64,000 bases of DNA. It comes from Hyphomicrobiales bacterium. Its GTDB lineage: Bacteria; Pseudomonadota; Alphaproteobacteria; Rhizobiales; Rhizobiaceae. The stretch is taken from positions 310,001-374,000 of the forward strand of contig UBXG01000009.1 of NCBI GenBank assembly GCA_900469475.1, written 5' to 3'. Shown here piece after piece: positions 34,484 to 43,803 of the stretch (its first letter is position 1; each line of letters begins with the position of its first letter). The position numbers were made by a program, and so were the translations under genes. The notes below the pieces were generated by a model. It saw nothing but the letters and a program-made list of their open reading frames with translations, was not told the origin of the DNA and did not search any database.

Positions 34484-36580
34484 ATGCGTACGAAATATGG
34501 TTTCTTCTGCCTGTTCCTGGCATTTGCGTCATCGGCATATGCTCTGGAAGCCGGTGCACCGCCAGTTTTGACACCGCTGCCGCAGCAGGCGCAGGCCGCT
34601 CATTTGACGGCGCAATTTCTGCAGCGCTTCCACTACAAGCCCGTTCCGCTCGACGACGTTCTCTCCACCCGGATCATGAATCGCTTCATCAAGTCCCTCG
34701 ATCCGGATCGTGTCATCTTCCTGCAGAGCGATATCGACAAGTTCATGGCGGGCAGCACCAAGATCGATGACGCCATCAATCAGGAAGACTTGAACATCCC
34801 GTTTTCCATCTTCAACGTCTATGAGCAGCGCGTCGTCGATCGCATGACCTATGCGCGCAGCCTCCTCAATCAGAAGCTGGATTTCACCGCCAAGGAAGAC
34901 TACGCGCTTGCGCGTGACAAGGAGCCTTGGCCACAAACCGAAGCTGAAAGCGATGATCTCTGGCGCAAACGCGTCAAGAACGACTGGCTGCGCCTGAAGC
35001 TTGCCGGCAAGGATGATGCCGCCATTCGCGATACGCTCGACAAGCGCTATGAAAACTCGCTGGAGCGCGCCTATAAATACAAAAACGACGATGTCTTTCA
35101 GACGTTCATGGACGCCTATACGACGTCAGTCGATCCGCATACCGACTATTTCGGCGCGACCGCCTCGGCGGAATTCGATATTTCGATGAAACTTTCCCTG
35201 GTCGGTATCGGCGCGGTCCTGCAGGAAAGGGACGACTATACGACGATCCGCGAACTGGTTGCCGGCGGCCCGGCGCAATTGTCCGGCAAGCTTGCGGTCG
35301 GTGACCGCATCATCGGTGTCGGTCAAGGCGAGAACGGCCCGATCAAGGAAGTCGTCGGCACGCGGCTCGATGAAATCGTGCAGATGATACGCGGCGCCAA
35401 GGGTTCGGTCGTGCGCCTCGACATTTTGCCTTCTGATGCCGGGCCGGACGGCAAGCATCACGTCATCAGTCTCGTCCGTGACAAGATCAGCCTCGACAAA
35501 CAGGCCGCCAAGCAGACGATCCTATCCGTGAAGGACGGCAATACGACGCGCAGGATCGGCGTGATCACTCTGCCGGCTTTCTATGAGGATTTCGAAGCCC
35601 GGCGCAAGGGCGATAAGGATTACCGCAGCGCCAGCCGCGATGTCGCCAAGCTTCTCGGCGAATTGAAGCAGGAGAAGGTCGACGGCGTCCTGATCGACCT
35701 GCGCAATAATGGCGGCGGCTCGCTGTCGGAAGCGATCGACCTGACGGGGCTCTTCGTCGGCAAGGGTCCTGTCGTCCAGCAGCGCGATGCAGGCGGCGAA
35801 GTGGAGGTCGAAAGCGATGATCTTGCCGCCCCGGCCTGGACCGGCCCGGTCGGCGTGCTGATCAATCGCGGCTCGGCATCGGCCTCCGAGATCTTCGCCG
35901 CAGCGATCCAGGATTACGGGCGCGGCGTGATCATCGGCGAACCGAGCTTCGGCAAGGGCACGGTGCAAACCGTGGTCAATCTCGATCAGGTGGCCCACAA
36001 TCAGAAACCGAAATTCGGCGAGCTGAAACTGACCGTCGCTCAATTCTTCCGCATCAACGGCGGTACGACGCAGTTGCGCGGCGTGACGCCGGATATCAGC
36101 CTGCCCGGAATTTCGGACCTCAAGACCTTCGGCGAATCCAGCTACGACAACGCGCTGCCTTGGACACAGGTGAAGCCTGCGAACTACAAGCCCTGGGGTG
36201 ACCTCCAGGCGCTGCTGCCGCAGCTGCAAAGCCGCCATGACGCGCGAGTGAAGGACGATCCGGAATATAAGCGCTTCGTGGAAGACCTCACCACGCTGAA
36301 GGAGCAGCGCGACAAGAAGGTCATCTCTCTCAACGAAGCCGAACGTCGCAACGAGCTGACCGCCCAGGCAAACCGCATCAAGGCGCGCGGGCAGGCGAAT
36401 GATGGCATCGATACCGGCGAGGACGACGGCCTGCAGGCCAATGAGCGCAGCTTGAGCGCCGATATCGCCATCGAGAAGGCCCGCAAGAACGCAAAGGATA
36501 TCCTGCAGAACGAGGCGGCCTCCATCGTTGCCGATGAGGCTGACCTCCAGGCCGGCATGTCCAGGGCCGCGGCAAAGTAG
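34484..36580 (+). CDS. prc: Carboxy-terminal processing protease (Prc/Tsp type)
   Basis: Periplasmic serine protease of 698 residues, close to E. coli Prc (682). A signal peptide covers residues 1-18 or so (KYGFFCLFLAFASSAYA). The PDZ domain is at about 225-310, the S41 protease domain at about 345-510, and a long charged C-terminal helical domain ends the protein. The catalytic triad by alignment is S466 (GSASASE), D477 (QDYG) and K491 (FGKGTVQ), spaced as in E. coli. Prc trims lipoproteins, peptidoglycan hydrolases and other periplasmic proteins. The TTG at 34481 is one codon upstream; the ATG is preferred. Monocistronic. Confidence 0.93.
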   Translation: MRTKYGFFCLFLAFASSAYALEAGAPPVLTPLPQQAQAAHLTAQFLQRFHYKPVPLDDVLSTRIMNRFIKSLDPDRVIFLQSDIDKFMAGSTKIDDAINQEDLNIPFSIFNVYEQRVVDRMTYARSLLNQKLDFTAKEDYALARDKEPWPQTEAESDDLWRKRVKNDWLRLKLAGKDDAAIRDTLDKRYENSLERAYKYKNDDVFQTFMDAYTTSVDPHTDYFGATASAEFDISMKLSLVGIGAVLQERDDYTTIRELVAGGPAQLSGKLAVGDRIIGVGQGENGPIKEVVGTRLDEIVQMIRGAKGSVVRLDILPSDAGPDGKHHVISLVRDKISLDKQAAKQTILSVKDGNTTRRIGVITLPAFYEDFEARRKGDKDYRSASRDVAKLLGELKQEKVDGVLIDLRNNGGGSLSEAIDLTGLFVGKGPVVQQRDAGGEVEVESDDLAAPAWTGPVGVLINRGSASASEIFAAAIQDYGRGVIIGEPSFGKGTVQTVVNLDQVAHNQKPKFGELKLTVAQFFRINGGTTQLRGVTPDISLPGISDLKTFGESSYDNALPWTQVKPANYKPWGDLQALLPQLQSRHDARVKDDPEYKRFVEDLTTLKEQRDKKVISLNEAERRNELTAQANRIKARGQANDGIDTGEDDGLQANERSLSADIAIEKARKNAKDILQNEAASIVADEADLQAGMSRAAAK

Positions 36581-36610
36581 TCACAGAGTTCCATCGTGCC
36601 TCTCACGGCC

Positions 36611-36648
36611 GAGGCGGTCGACGTCGCCGACGTGACGTCGACCGCCTC
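36611..36648. terminator. Long inverted repeat after prc
   Basis: GAGGCGGTCGACGTC (36611-36625) and GACGTCGACCGCCTC (36634-36648) form a perfect 15-bp stem with an eight-base loop, 30 bp past the stop. No T tract follows, so it may act as a processing or mRNA-stabilising hairpin as well as a terminator. Confidence 0.6.
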
Positions 36649-37091
36649 GCCGGCTGCGGGTGCATGAGACTCACGGCTAAAGCAAAATGCCAAAAAGTGT
36701 GGACGGCTTTCGGGCGACCTCCCGTTCTATCGCCTTGATTTCAAGGTGAATTCGGATTTTAGATCGAAGACCATGAGATCATGGAGCTTCAGAGCCTCAG
36801 CTACGTTTCAGCTAGCCGTTGTACACTGTGTGCGTGCGAATACTTGCGCCCCCAACAAAGTTTCGCACGAGGCGCCGATAAGGCTCTCTGCTCTGCCTCA
36901 TGCGAATGAGGCAGAGCTTTCCTTGCCTGAATCATGCCTCAACGAGCTTCGGCTACGCCATCGAAGGCCTTGGATACTTTCCACGGCTATGCTCATCCAA
37001 TTCATTTTATCTCACCGCGCGCCACCGCATGTCTTTTCGGGCGGCGGCAGCTGCCTCTTCGCAGCGTGCACGAAATTGGCTAAGAGGCCAT
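36649..37091 (+). other. Gene-poor interval with a GNRA-loop hairpin
   Basis: No convincing gene. At 36890-36917 GCTCTGCCTCAT-GCGA-ATGAGGCAGAGC forms a 12-bp stem with a GCGA tetraloop, followed by TTTCCTT. It could end a short RNA starting somewhere after 36730. A 14-bp palindrome CCATGA-GA-TCATGG lies near 36769. No well-spaced promoter was seen. Confidence 0.4.
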
Positions 37092-37676
37092 ATGTTTGAG
37101 CTTGTTTCGATCGCCACCGCCAATCAGGAAGTCAAGCGAAGCCGGTTCGTTGCGACGGCAGCTCCGATCGCCGATACCGAGGCGGCAAAGGCGTTTGTCG
37201 CGCAGCACTCTGTCACGGATGCCAATCACAATTGCTGGGCCTGGCGTATCGGACAGAACTATCGCTTCAGCGATGATGGCGAGCCGAGCGGCACGGCCGG
37301 CAAGCCGATCCTCCAGGCTATCGACGGCTTCGAATTGGATATGGTCGCCGTCGTCGTAACACGCTGGTTCGGCGGCACTCTTTTGGGTGCAGGCGGACTG
37401 ATCCGCGCCTATGGCGGCACTGCCGCGCAATGTCTGCAATGCGCGGAAAAAAGAGAAATACTGCCGACCATCGCGGCAACGATCGATGTGCAGTTTTCGC
37501 ACCTCGCTCTCGTAAAAGCGAAACTTCATAGCGAGGCCGGCGTGCAGGTTCTGGAAGAGCGTTTCACCGAATCCGGAGCCCTGCTCAGCGTGACCATAGC
37601 CGCGTCGCTCGCCGAACAGGTTTTTAACACTATTCGGGATCTCACGAGCGGCCGCGCCACGGTAAAACTCGATTGA
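37092..37676 (+). CDS. IMPACT/YigZ family protein
   Basis: 194 residues from ATG 37092 with AAGAGG upstream; the open frame runs back to 36900 but without domain support. Two halves: the N-terminal UPF0029/IMPACT domain (EVKRSRFVATAAPIADTEAAKAFVA, then SDDGEPSGTAGKPILQAIDG and VVTRWFGGTLLGAGGLIRAYGG), and a C-terminal DUF1949-like ferredoxin fold. Eukaryotic IMPACT binds GCN1; the bacterial YigZ role is uncertain but may involve translation-related nucleic-acid binding. Single gene. Confidence 0.9.
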   Translation: MFELVSIATANQEVKRSRFVATAAPIADTEAAKAFVAQHSVTDANHNCWAWRIGQNYRFSDDGEPSGTAGKPILQAIDGFELDMVAVVVTRWFGGTLLGAGGLIRAYGGTAAQCLQCAEKREILPTIAATIDVQFSHLALVKAKLHSEAGVQVLEERFTESGALLSVTIAASLAEQVFNTIRDLTSGRATVKLD

Positions 37677-37745
37677 TCGGAGCGCTCAGGGATATGCCCA
37701 AAGGATGATGCTTTCCTGGCCCCGCAATAGGGCGGAGATAGGCAA

Positions 37746-39035
37746 TCAATCACCTGACAACACAACGCCCTGAGGTCGCCCCGGTGCGGAAGCGGCCACC
37801 CGCACCACTCCATGAAACCCGACCCAAAGCGCAATCGACCCGAGCGCGAAACTGCCGAGGATCATGAACATCGTGCTGTAACCGATCTCCTGCGCCAGCC
37901 AGCCGCCGATCGCCGGGCTCAGGGATGCGCCGACCCCTTGCATGGTCATGACGACGCCCTGGCCGACATTGATACGGCCGGTTCCGTTCAGAATGCGGGC
38001 GACGAGCGTCGGCACGGCAACGCTTTGCAAGCCCGCGCCGATACCATCGAGAACCTGAACGGGATAGACCCCCCAGGACGTAATCAGATGCGCCGCCACG
38101 AAGCCGCGGATCGGCAAGGAGGCGAACGAGACCAGCAGCACGAGCCATTGTCCTCTCCTTTCCGCCATATGCATCGCGATTAGAGAAGTCATGATCATCG
38201 TGCCCTGCGCCACCACCACCGTCAGCGCGACGAAGCCCGCGGGATCGGCCTGACCGGCGGAGACGACAGCCAGCCCGAACAATGGCAACATCGCGCCGTT
38301 GCCAAGATGAAACAATGCAAGCGCACCGGCCAGGATGAGCAGCGGCTTCGATTCGGCAAGCACCTTGAAGCCGCTCGGTTTTCGGTGCCTGGCAGGCTCC
38401 CCCTCTCCCAGCGGACCAACGGTGACAGGGGTCGCGCCGCACGCTTCGTCATCGTCGATCGCATCAGCTGGGATCATCAGCACGGAAATGATAGTCAGCA
38501 CGCCGAAGACGGCTGACAGCCAGAACACGGCAGTCAGCCCGAACATCCAGCCGAGCCACCCCGACAGCCCGGCACCGACAAGGTTGCCGGCATGATTGAA
38601 TGCCTGATTGTAGCCATTCTGCCGATTGAAGCCCACCTGCCGGACAATGCCGAGAGTAATGCCATTAAGCGCTGGCCCGATCGCGGCGCCGGCAATAGCG
38701 GTCGCAACCTGCGACAGCGCCACGACCCAGAAGAGCTGCGACACCAATATGATCATCGAGGCAAGGACCGTGCAGATGCCAAGCACGATCACGCATGTGC
38801 GCTTATGCGTGGTTTCATCGATGAAGGCTCCGGCAGGCGCCATCATCACCATCCCCGCAATCCCGCCGATCGTCATGACGGAGCCGATCGAACCGCTTTG
38901 CCAGCCATGGGCGACGAGGAAAACCCCGAGGAAGGGTCCGATGCCCGCCTGAACATCGGCCATGAAGAAATTCAGAAATCCAAGGGGGACGAGAGCTCGG
39001 GCTTGGTGGTGGTCGTTGGGGGATGAGCGCGACAA
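37746..39035 (-). CDS. MFS transporter
   Basis: 429 residues, 12 predicted transmembrane helices with a charged central loop of about 35 residues (DDDEACGA...ARHRKPSG). The start is probably TTG 39035 because homologous-looking sequence (HHQARALVPLGFLNFFMADVQAGIG) begins within a few codons and no ATG is available upstream in frame. N-terminal motif GFLNFFMADVQAGIGPFLGVF is shared by a group of rhizobial MFS proteins of unknown substrate. Convergent with the YigZ gene. No regulator nearby. Confidence 0.82.
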   Translation of the reverse strand: MSRSSPNDHHQARALVPLGFLNFFMADVQAGIGPFLGVFLVAHGWQSGSIGSVMTIGGIAGMVMMAPAGAFIDETTHKRTCVIVLGICTVLASMIILVSQLFWVVALSQVATAIAGAAIGPALNGITLGIVRQVGFNRQNGYNQAFNHAGNLVGAGLSGWLGWMFGLTAVFWLSAVFGVLTIISVLMIPADAIDDDEACGATPVTVGPLGEGEPARHRKPSGFKVLAESKPLLILAGALALFHLGNGAMLPLFGLAVVSAGQADPAGFVALTVVVAQGTMIMTSLIAMHMAERRGQWLVLLVSFASLPIRGFVAAHLITSWGVYPVQVLDGIGAGLQSVAVPTLVARILNGTGRINVGQGVVMTMQGVGASLSPAIGGWLAQEIGYSTMFMILGSFALGSIALWVGFHGVVRVAASAPGRPQGVVLSGD

Positions 39036-39445
39036 GTGACAACCACATGGTTTCTGAAATCGTCCAATGAAAAGCGCTGGACGGCAAAAGGTTCCGCAAC
39101 ATTTAGATGGATGCAGGCGGGCCTGGCCAGTGCTCTCAACTGCTCCGTCGCGAACGCGATGTCCTGGCCGAAGGACAATTCGAGCGTATTGCCATGCGTC
39201 TATGTCTTAAGGTGCTCTTCGTCCTGCCGAGCTTTTCATTGGTCCGGACCTGGCATCGCCGCGATCGAGTGCGGCGCATCGCTGGCTCCGCGGGCAGATC
39301 GAGGAATTGCAGCCGGCGGCATGAACAGCACGCGGTAAACCTCTACAATGTCGAGAGACATGTTCGCTAGGGTCGACCTCGCCAGGATCCAGTGTTCCAG
39401 ACGGAGCGCGACTATTTCCGCATCCACGGAAGGCAAAAGTCCAAG

Positions 39446-39619
39446 CTGCTAAAAAGAGAAGGATTCGGAGGGAAAGCCGAATCCTTCTCGTCTTGATCGG
39501 AGGTCAACCGATCGGGGTGGGCAGCCGCATCGGATTGGAACGATGGGCTGCAGCTACCGACACAGAGTGTCGGATGGCGGTCGGACTCGGAGTTTGAAAA
39601 GCGCCCCTCGCCCAAGCCT
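39446..39619 (-). ncRNA. Candidate structured small RNA (about 175 nt)
   Basis: Minus-strand unit with its own promoter, no protein frame and a strong terminator. Between promoter and terminator are three clean hairpins on the minus strand: CCGACAC-TCT-GTGTCGG, GCAGCC-CATCG...CGATG-C-GGCTGC and GATCGG-TTGACCT-CCGATC. The loop of the last hairpin exposes ACCT, complementary to part of a ribosome-binding site. An open frame (39412-39615) crosses the terminator stem and is not coding. Not matched to a named family by eye. Confidence 0.7.
39451..39489 (-). terminator. Rho-independent terminator of the sRNA candidate
   Basis: A 13-bp perfect stem, GAGAAGGATTCGG (39456-39468) with CCGAATCCTTCTC (39477-39489), is followed on the minus strand by TTTTT (complement of 39451-39455). 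There is no T tract in the plus direction, so it serves minus-strand transcription. Confidence 0.85.
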
Positions 39620-39625
39620 GGATTC

Positions 39626-39654
39626 TATATACATACATTCGGTATGTTTGACAA
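39626..39654 (-). promoter_or_regulatory. Sigma-70-type promoter with an operator-like palindrome in the spacer
   Basis: On the minus strand TTGTCA (complement of 39649-39654) and TATATA (complement of 39626-39631) are exactly 17 bases apart. The spacer contains the inverted repeat ACATAC-N5-GTATGT (39631-39647), placed where a repressor would block RNA polymerase. Confidence 0.7.
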
Positions 39655-39957
39655 CTGATCTCAAGGAGATTATGGCAACATTCAGAGAAAATTTATTGTT
39701 GGCGCCGGGTGTGGCCTTCATACTCCCGCAGCCCTAGTCAATTATTGACCATGCGAATTCGACCGGCATGATGTCGGAAAGCTGAATGCGATGAATGACG
39801 AGGATACTTTAATGACCCGGCTGCTCAGGAACGATATCTGAGGAATTAGATCTATCCTCGACATGCCAACCCTAGAAATCCCGCTGAAAACGATTGTGCC
39901 GTCGCGACATCTATGAGATGGCCGTGCAACGATCTTGGCAATCGCACGGAGAACCGG
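39655..39957 (+). other. Interval between sRNA promoter and the glycosyltransferase
   Basis: Contains a 21-codon frame (39672-39737, MATFRENLLLAPGVAFILPQ) with AAGGAG before its ATG, and a 16-codon frame near 39788. Either could be a micropeptide, but neither has other support. The stretch 39036-39440, between the MFS gene and the sRNA, likewise holds only short interrupted frames. Confidence 0.35.
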
Positions 39958-41517
39958 ATGAATCCCCTCGGAAAAGACAGTCTTGCCGGTGCCGGACAGC
40001 AGACTGCATCAATCGACAGCAGGTCATCCTCCGAATATTGGTGGGTACCCGGGAGCCTTGCGATATATTTCATCGTGCAGGCAGCCATCCGCATCGCCAT
40101 ATCGAGCTCGCTGCGGATCGACGAAGCGCAGCAGTTTCTCGTCGGCCAATGGCTCGCCTGGGGCTACGACGCCCAGCCGCCGCTCTACAATTGGATTCAG
40201 TACGGCATCTTCGAAATTTTCGGCACGAGTGTCGCATCGCTCGTCATCGTGAAGAATCTTCTGCTTTTCCTAGTCTATCTCGCCTATTACAAACTTCTGC
40301 GATTGCTCGTGACTGATAAAAGGCTGGCGGCAGTCGGAACGCTATCGCTCCTGACGATGCCACAGATGTTCTGGCAGGCGCAGAGAGACCTGACGCATAC
40401 CGTCGGCACCCTGCTTGCGGTGCTCATGTTGATCTATTTCGTCATCGTCACCATCCGTCGCCCGACAGTCCTCTCCTACGCGCTGATCGGGCTTTGGGCC
40501 GGGCTTGGCATGCTGACGAAGTACAATTTTGCTCTGGTGATTGGCAGTGTCCTCATCGCGACCTTCTTTCATCCGGTCGGGCGAAAAAGGCTCCTGGACT
40601 GGCGCCTCCTGCTGACGCTCGCAATCGCCGTTCTCGTGTTCCTGCCGCACGCGATATGGATGGTGTCCAACATGGATCGGGTCCTGACAACGACTGTCCA
40701 AACCATGTCGGAGCAAGGCGCCGGCGGAAAGCTTTCGGATATCGGTTTCGGACTTCTGGAGCTGATAAAGACGAGCGTCGCCATCATAGCTCCCACGAGC
40801 GTGATCTTTCTGCTGTTCTTCCGTCAATCATTTCTGCGAGCCCTGCGAGCCAGAAGTGAATGGAGCGATTTCGTCGGCAGGATACTCTTAAGCACCGCCG
40901 CTATCTTGGTACTCTTGATACTGGTGATCACGCTTACGGAATTTCGCGACCGCTGGCTGCTACCCTTCCTATTTCTGCTGCCAGCCTACTTCTGTCTGAA
41001 GCTCGATGCAGCGGGACAGCAGAGCCAGGCCGATATAAAGAAATTCCTTTACGTACCCATCGTCATGATGATCGCGCTACCTCTGATCATAGCCGGAGGT
41101 GTCCTTTTTGCGCGGTTTTTCCATTCGTACGAGCATCTGAACGCGCCCTATGCCACCTTCGTGGATAAAGTCGTCACCCCGGAAGGAAAACAACCCTCGG
41201 CGGTCGTCACGACTACCTGGCTCAAGGCCGGCAATCTGCGTGTGAACATGCCGCACACATCGGTCGTATCGACGGAATATCCTGCGTCGGATCTCAGCCG
41301 GCAGGTCATAGGCGATGGACCGGTCCTGTTGGTCTGGAACGAACGCGACGGGCATCAATCAACCATGCCGAACGCACTGCAGCTATGGCTCACGTCGAAA
41401 TACGGAACAGCGGCAGAACTGCCGCCGCAGCAGGACATTGCCCTTCCCTATTACTACGGCAAGGAGCCGGATCGTTATCACTTTGGTTATGCTTGGTATT
41501 ATCCCAAACCGAACTGA
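39958..41517 (+). CDS. GT39/ArnT-like membrane glycosyltransferase
   Basis: 519 residues from ATG 39958 (GGAGAA upstream; ATG 39913 is an alternative). About ten transmembrane helices in the N-terminal two thirds, then a soluble periplasmic C-terminal domain (residues about 370-519). The first periplasmic loop carries the DE pair (LRIDEAQQF, D55/E56), which in the PMT/ArnT superfamily is the catalytic acidic site. Such enzymes transfer sugars from polyprenyl-phosphate donors to lipid A or other envelope acceptors. Donor and acceptor cannot be predicted. Stands alone. Confidence 0.85.
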   Translation: MNPLGKDSLAGAGQQTASIDSRSSSEYWWVPGSLAIYFIVQAAIRIAISSSLRIDEAQQFLVGQWLAWGYDAQPPLYNWIQYGIFEIFGTSVASLVIVKNLLLFLVYLAYYKLLRLLVTDKRLAAVGTLSLLTMPQMFWQAQRDLTHTVGTLLAVLMLIYFVIVTIRRPTVLSYALIGLWAGLGMLTKYNFALVIGSVLIATFFHPVGRKRLLDWRLLLTLAIAVLVFLPHAIWMVSNMDRVLTTTVQTMSEQGAGGKLSDIGFGLLELIKTSVAIIAPTSVIFLLFFRQSFLRALRARSEWSDFVGRILLSTAAILVLLILVITLTEFRDRWLLPFLFLLPAYFCLKLDAAGQQSQADIKKFLYVPIVMMIALPLIIAGGVLFARFFHSYEHLNAPYATFVDKVVTPEGKQPSAVVTTTWLKAGNLRVNMPHTSVVSTEYPASDLSRQVIGDGPVLLVWNERDGHQSTMPNALQLWLTSKYGTAAELPPQQDIALPYYYGKEPDRYHFGYAWYYPKPN

Positions 41518-41586
41518 CTTGAGATTGCGCAGCGGCTCGAACTCATCGATGATGATGATCAAGAAGCAGGAGACATCAATTGCCGG

Positions 41587-42219
41587 CTAGCGCTCCAGCG
41601 CGCCCTTTCCGGCAAGAATATGATTGCGAAACTTAGCAATCCGCGCAGCCCGCGTTTCGGATTTCTTCACGGAGCCAAGGTTGATCACATAGCTTTTCTT
41701 TCGCCCTGGCGTCAGATCGTGAAAAGCTTCCGCCAGCTCGGGATCGGAATCCAGCGCCTCGATCAGCTCGTCCGGCAATTCAATTTCACCCACCTCTTTT
41801 TCAGGCTTGATGCCGGCCTCCGCATATCCCATCGCCTCCTTCAGATAGGCTCGGATGACGGGCTCCATCTTCGCCACGGCGGCGTTACTCACGAAGCGGA
41901 TCATATCGGGATGCTGGGTATTCTGCCCTTGCTTTTCGAGCACACCCTCAGGGTCCTTCATCAGCGCCGCGTTGAAGAAAGTGAGGCGAAAATCGCCGCG
42001 AAAGGCGCCGATGATGACGATGTTGCGACCCGCGTGCATGTAACATGGATGGGCCCATTTCACCGTCTCGACGAGCCCCAACTCCAGACAGATTCGGCGC
42101 AGTTCGTTCAGACCGTCAATCCACAACCTCGTCGAACAGTCCGGCGTCGCAAAGCGTTCGCAGCGTCCGCATCCCTTGGCAAAGAAGTCCTCGATATCGG
42201 TGATCATGTCCTCATCCAC
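41587..42219 (-). CDS. DUF1801/YdeI (OmpD-associated)-type protein
   Basis: 210 residues, possibly starting at the second methionine (MITDIEDFF). An N-terminal DUF1801 module (about 25-125) with VKWAHPCYMHAGRNIVIIGAF and FRLTFFNAALMKDPEG is followed by the YdeI-type C-terminal helical segment with LTPGRKKSYVINLGSVKKSETRAARIAKF. YdeI has been linked to resistance to cationic peptides in Salmonella; the biochemical role is unknown. Convergent with the glycosyltransferase. Confidence 0.85.
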   Translation of the reverse strand: MDEDMITDIEDFFAKGCGRCERFATPDCSTRLWIDGLNELRRICLELGLVETVKWAHPCYMHAGRNIVIIGAFRGDFRLTFFNAALMKDPEGVLEKQGQNTQHPDMIRFVSNAAVAKMEPVIRAYLKEAMGYAEAGIKPEKEVGEIELPDELIEALDSDPELAEAFHDLTPGRKKSYVINLGSVKKSETRAARIAKFRNHILAGKGALER

Positions 42220-42500
42220 TTTATAGTTCGGCTATCTGAAGTATCCACGCCATCAGCCAGAACAAGACAAAGGCTTGATGAAAGCAAGTGGCCGCGCCAT
42301 GCTCGCATGATTGCATCCCGGGTTTGCCAGCAATAGCCTCAACTTACGCCATCCCGCCTTGGCATCTCCATAGGGCTGTTTCTGATCCGGCCCGAAGCTG
42401 GATCATCATGTGCGAAACTCCATGTGTAGGACAGTCGGCTGCTCGGGTCGACGACGAGCACCCCTCGATCCAAGATACCGCTCCAGTCGCTGCGGAAAGT

Positions 42501-43133
42501 TCAAGTGCCGGGGATCGGCTCCCACGTCGAATTGCCGGTCGTGGAGAATTGCGGGATATGGGCGAGGCTCTGAATGAGATCGCAATCGGATCCCAGCGTC
42601 TCGCGCCAATCGCGGGCTTCCGTCAGAATGACGCCAATGCCGACGACCTCGGCTCCAGCCTTGCGCACCAGTTCCAGCGAGCCCTTGAGGCTCGATCCGG
42701 ACGCGACCACGTCGTCGACGACAAGCACGCGCTTGCCGTTGAGAAGGGGAATTGCGGCGCGGTCCAGCAGCAGGCGCTGCTCGCCCTTGGAGGTGATGGA
42801 GGAGATGCGTTGTTCCAGTGCATTCGCCAAATGGATTTTCGGCGACTTCTGCAGGACGACATAGTCGTTGAGGCCGAGTGCCCGGGTGACCTCGATGGCG
42901 ACGGGAATGCCGAGCGTCGCGGTACCGACCACGATATCGGGCTTGAGCGATGCGAATTTGGCGGCAAGCTTGGTGCCGACATGTTCACCGAACTTCACAC
43001 CGAGATCGATGACCATCATCAGCGAAATGGCAAAATCCGGCTTGATCGCCACGATGGGCAGATCAACGGTATAGCCGGCAACGTCGACCTTCCAGTTCTG
43101 CCCGGTTCTCGGGTCGGCGGTCTCAGAGCTCAT
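42501..43133 (-). CDS. PRPP-dependent phosphoribosyltransferase 1 (APRT-like)
   Basis: 210 residues with the type I PRT fold. The 13-residue PRPP loop VLVVDDVVASGSS spans 136-148 and is intact, so the enzyme is expected to make a nucleotide or ribosyl adduct from PRPP and a base. It overlaps the start of the preceding ecfT gene by 11 bp, the last gene of the ECF operon. It is closely related to the second PRT at 46354 (shared stretches KPDIVVGTATLGIPVAIEV and VLQKSPK). Annotation as adenine phosphoribosyltransferase would be by fold only; the acceptor base is unknown. Confidence 0.88.
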   Translation of the reverse strand: MSSETADPRTGQNWKVDVAGYTVDLPIVAIKPDFAISLMMVIDLGVKFGEHVGTKLAAKFASLKPDIVVGTATLGIPVAIEVTRALGLNDYVVLQKSPKIHLANALEQRISSITSKGEQRLLLDRAAIPLLNGKRVLVVDDVVASGSSLKGSLELVRKAGAEVVGIGVILTEARDWRETLGSDCDLIQSLAHIPQFSTTGNSTWEPIPGT

Positions 43134-43803
43134 AGGTCTTATCCTTCATGCTAAGGCGCTGCTCGACCATCAGGCCAACCTCGCGCCAGGTTGTTCGCTT
43201 GTGTTTCAGATCGTACCCGTAAAGGGTAAGCGAAAACGAGATGGCATGCGCCATGCGGATCGCCTGAACGAGCAGCGGGATGCCGCGTGCCAATGCAAAG
43301 CGCAATTTCGTCGGCAGGCCGACATCGTCAATCTCCATGCCGCGAGAACGCTGGGCATCCGCAATGCGCTCGAAATCGTCGCGCAGCATCGGAATGACGC
43401 CGAAGGTGAGCGATAGAACGAGAGTGGCAATGGAGGGTAGGCGCGCGGCGCTTGCCGCCGCCAATATTTCGCCCGGCGAGCTTGTTTCCATGACGAAATA
43501 GAAGGCGGCCGTTGTCGTCACCAGCCTGGCGGCCATCGCCGCCGCGACAGGCAAGGCCTGCGGCGTTGAAAGACCCTGCAGCCAGAGATTTATCATCCAG
43601 CTCACCATGACCATGCCCGTCAGCAAAGCAGCACCCTTGATGTAGCCGCGAAGACCGGGAACCCTCAGGCCCCACAGAAGGGCCAAGCAGACAAGCGCAA
43701 GAGGTACGCCGAACCGCCAATCCGGAGCAAACCAGGCAGCCAGCATGATGATGAAGGCAACGCCTAGCTTGATAAAGAAATTGAGCTCATGAAGCCGCGT
43801 CAT
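43123..43803 (-). CDS. ECF transporter transmembrane subunit (EcfT)
   Basis: 226 residues with four or five transmembrane helices and the two cytoplasmic coupling helices, recognisable by the motifs AAASAARLPSIATL and ADAQRSRGMEID, corresponding to the A-R-G family signature. It transmits ATPase motion to the S component. The start overlaps the EcfA stop by four bases, and the stop region overlaps the PRT start. Confidence 0.9.
   Translation of the reverse strand: MTRLHELNFFIKLGVAFIIMLAAWFAPDWRFGVPLALVCLALLWGLRVPGLRGYIKGAALLTGMVMVSWMINLWLQGLSTPQALPVAAAMAARLVTTTAAFYFVMETSSPGEILAAASAARLPSIATLVLSLTFGVIPMLRDDFERIADAQRSRGMEIDDVGLPTKLRFALARGIPLLVQAIRMAHAISFSLTLYGYDLKHKRTTWREVGLMVEQRLSMKDKTYEL

Noticed and set aside
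36746..37099. 117-codon plus-strand frame before the YigZ gene
   Set aside because: Contains the GCGA hairpin and unusual composition; overlaps the YigZ start in another frame.
39107..39370. Frame with LLRRERDVLAEGQFERI, faintly like a coiled-coil or FlgN-type segment
   Set aside because: Too short, arginine-rich and interrupted; no second element supports a remnant gene.
39412..39615. 67-codon minus-strand frame
   Set aside because: It runs through the terminator hairpin of the sRNA candidate and starts with TTG; treated as non-coding.
39672..39737. 21-codon plus-strand micro-ORF with AAGGAG upstream
   Set aside because: A ribosome site alone is weak evidence and no promoter is well placed; mentioned but not called as a gene.
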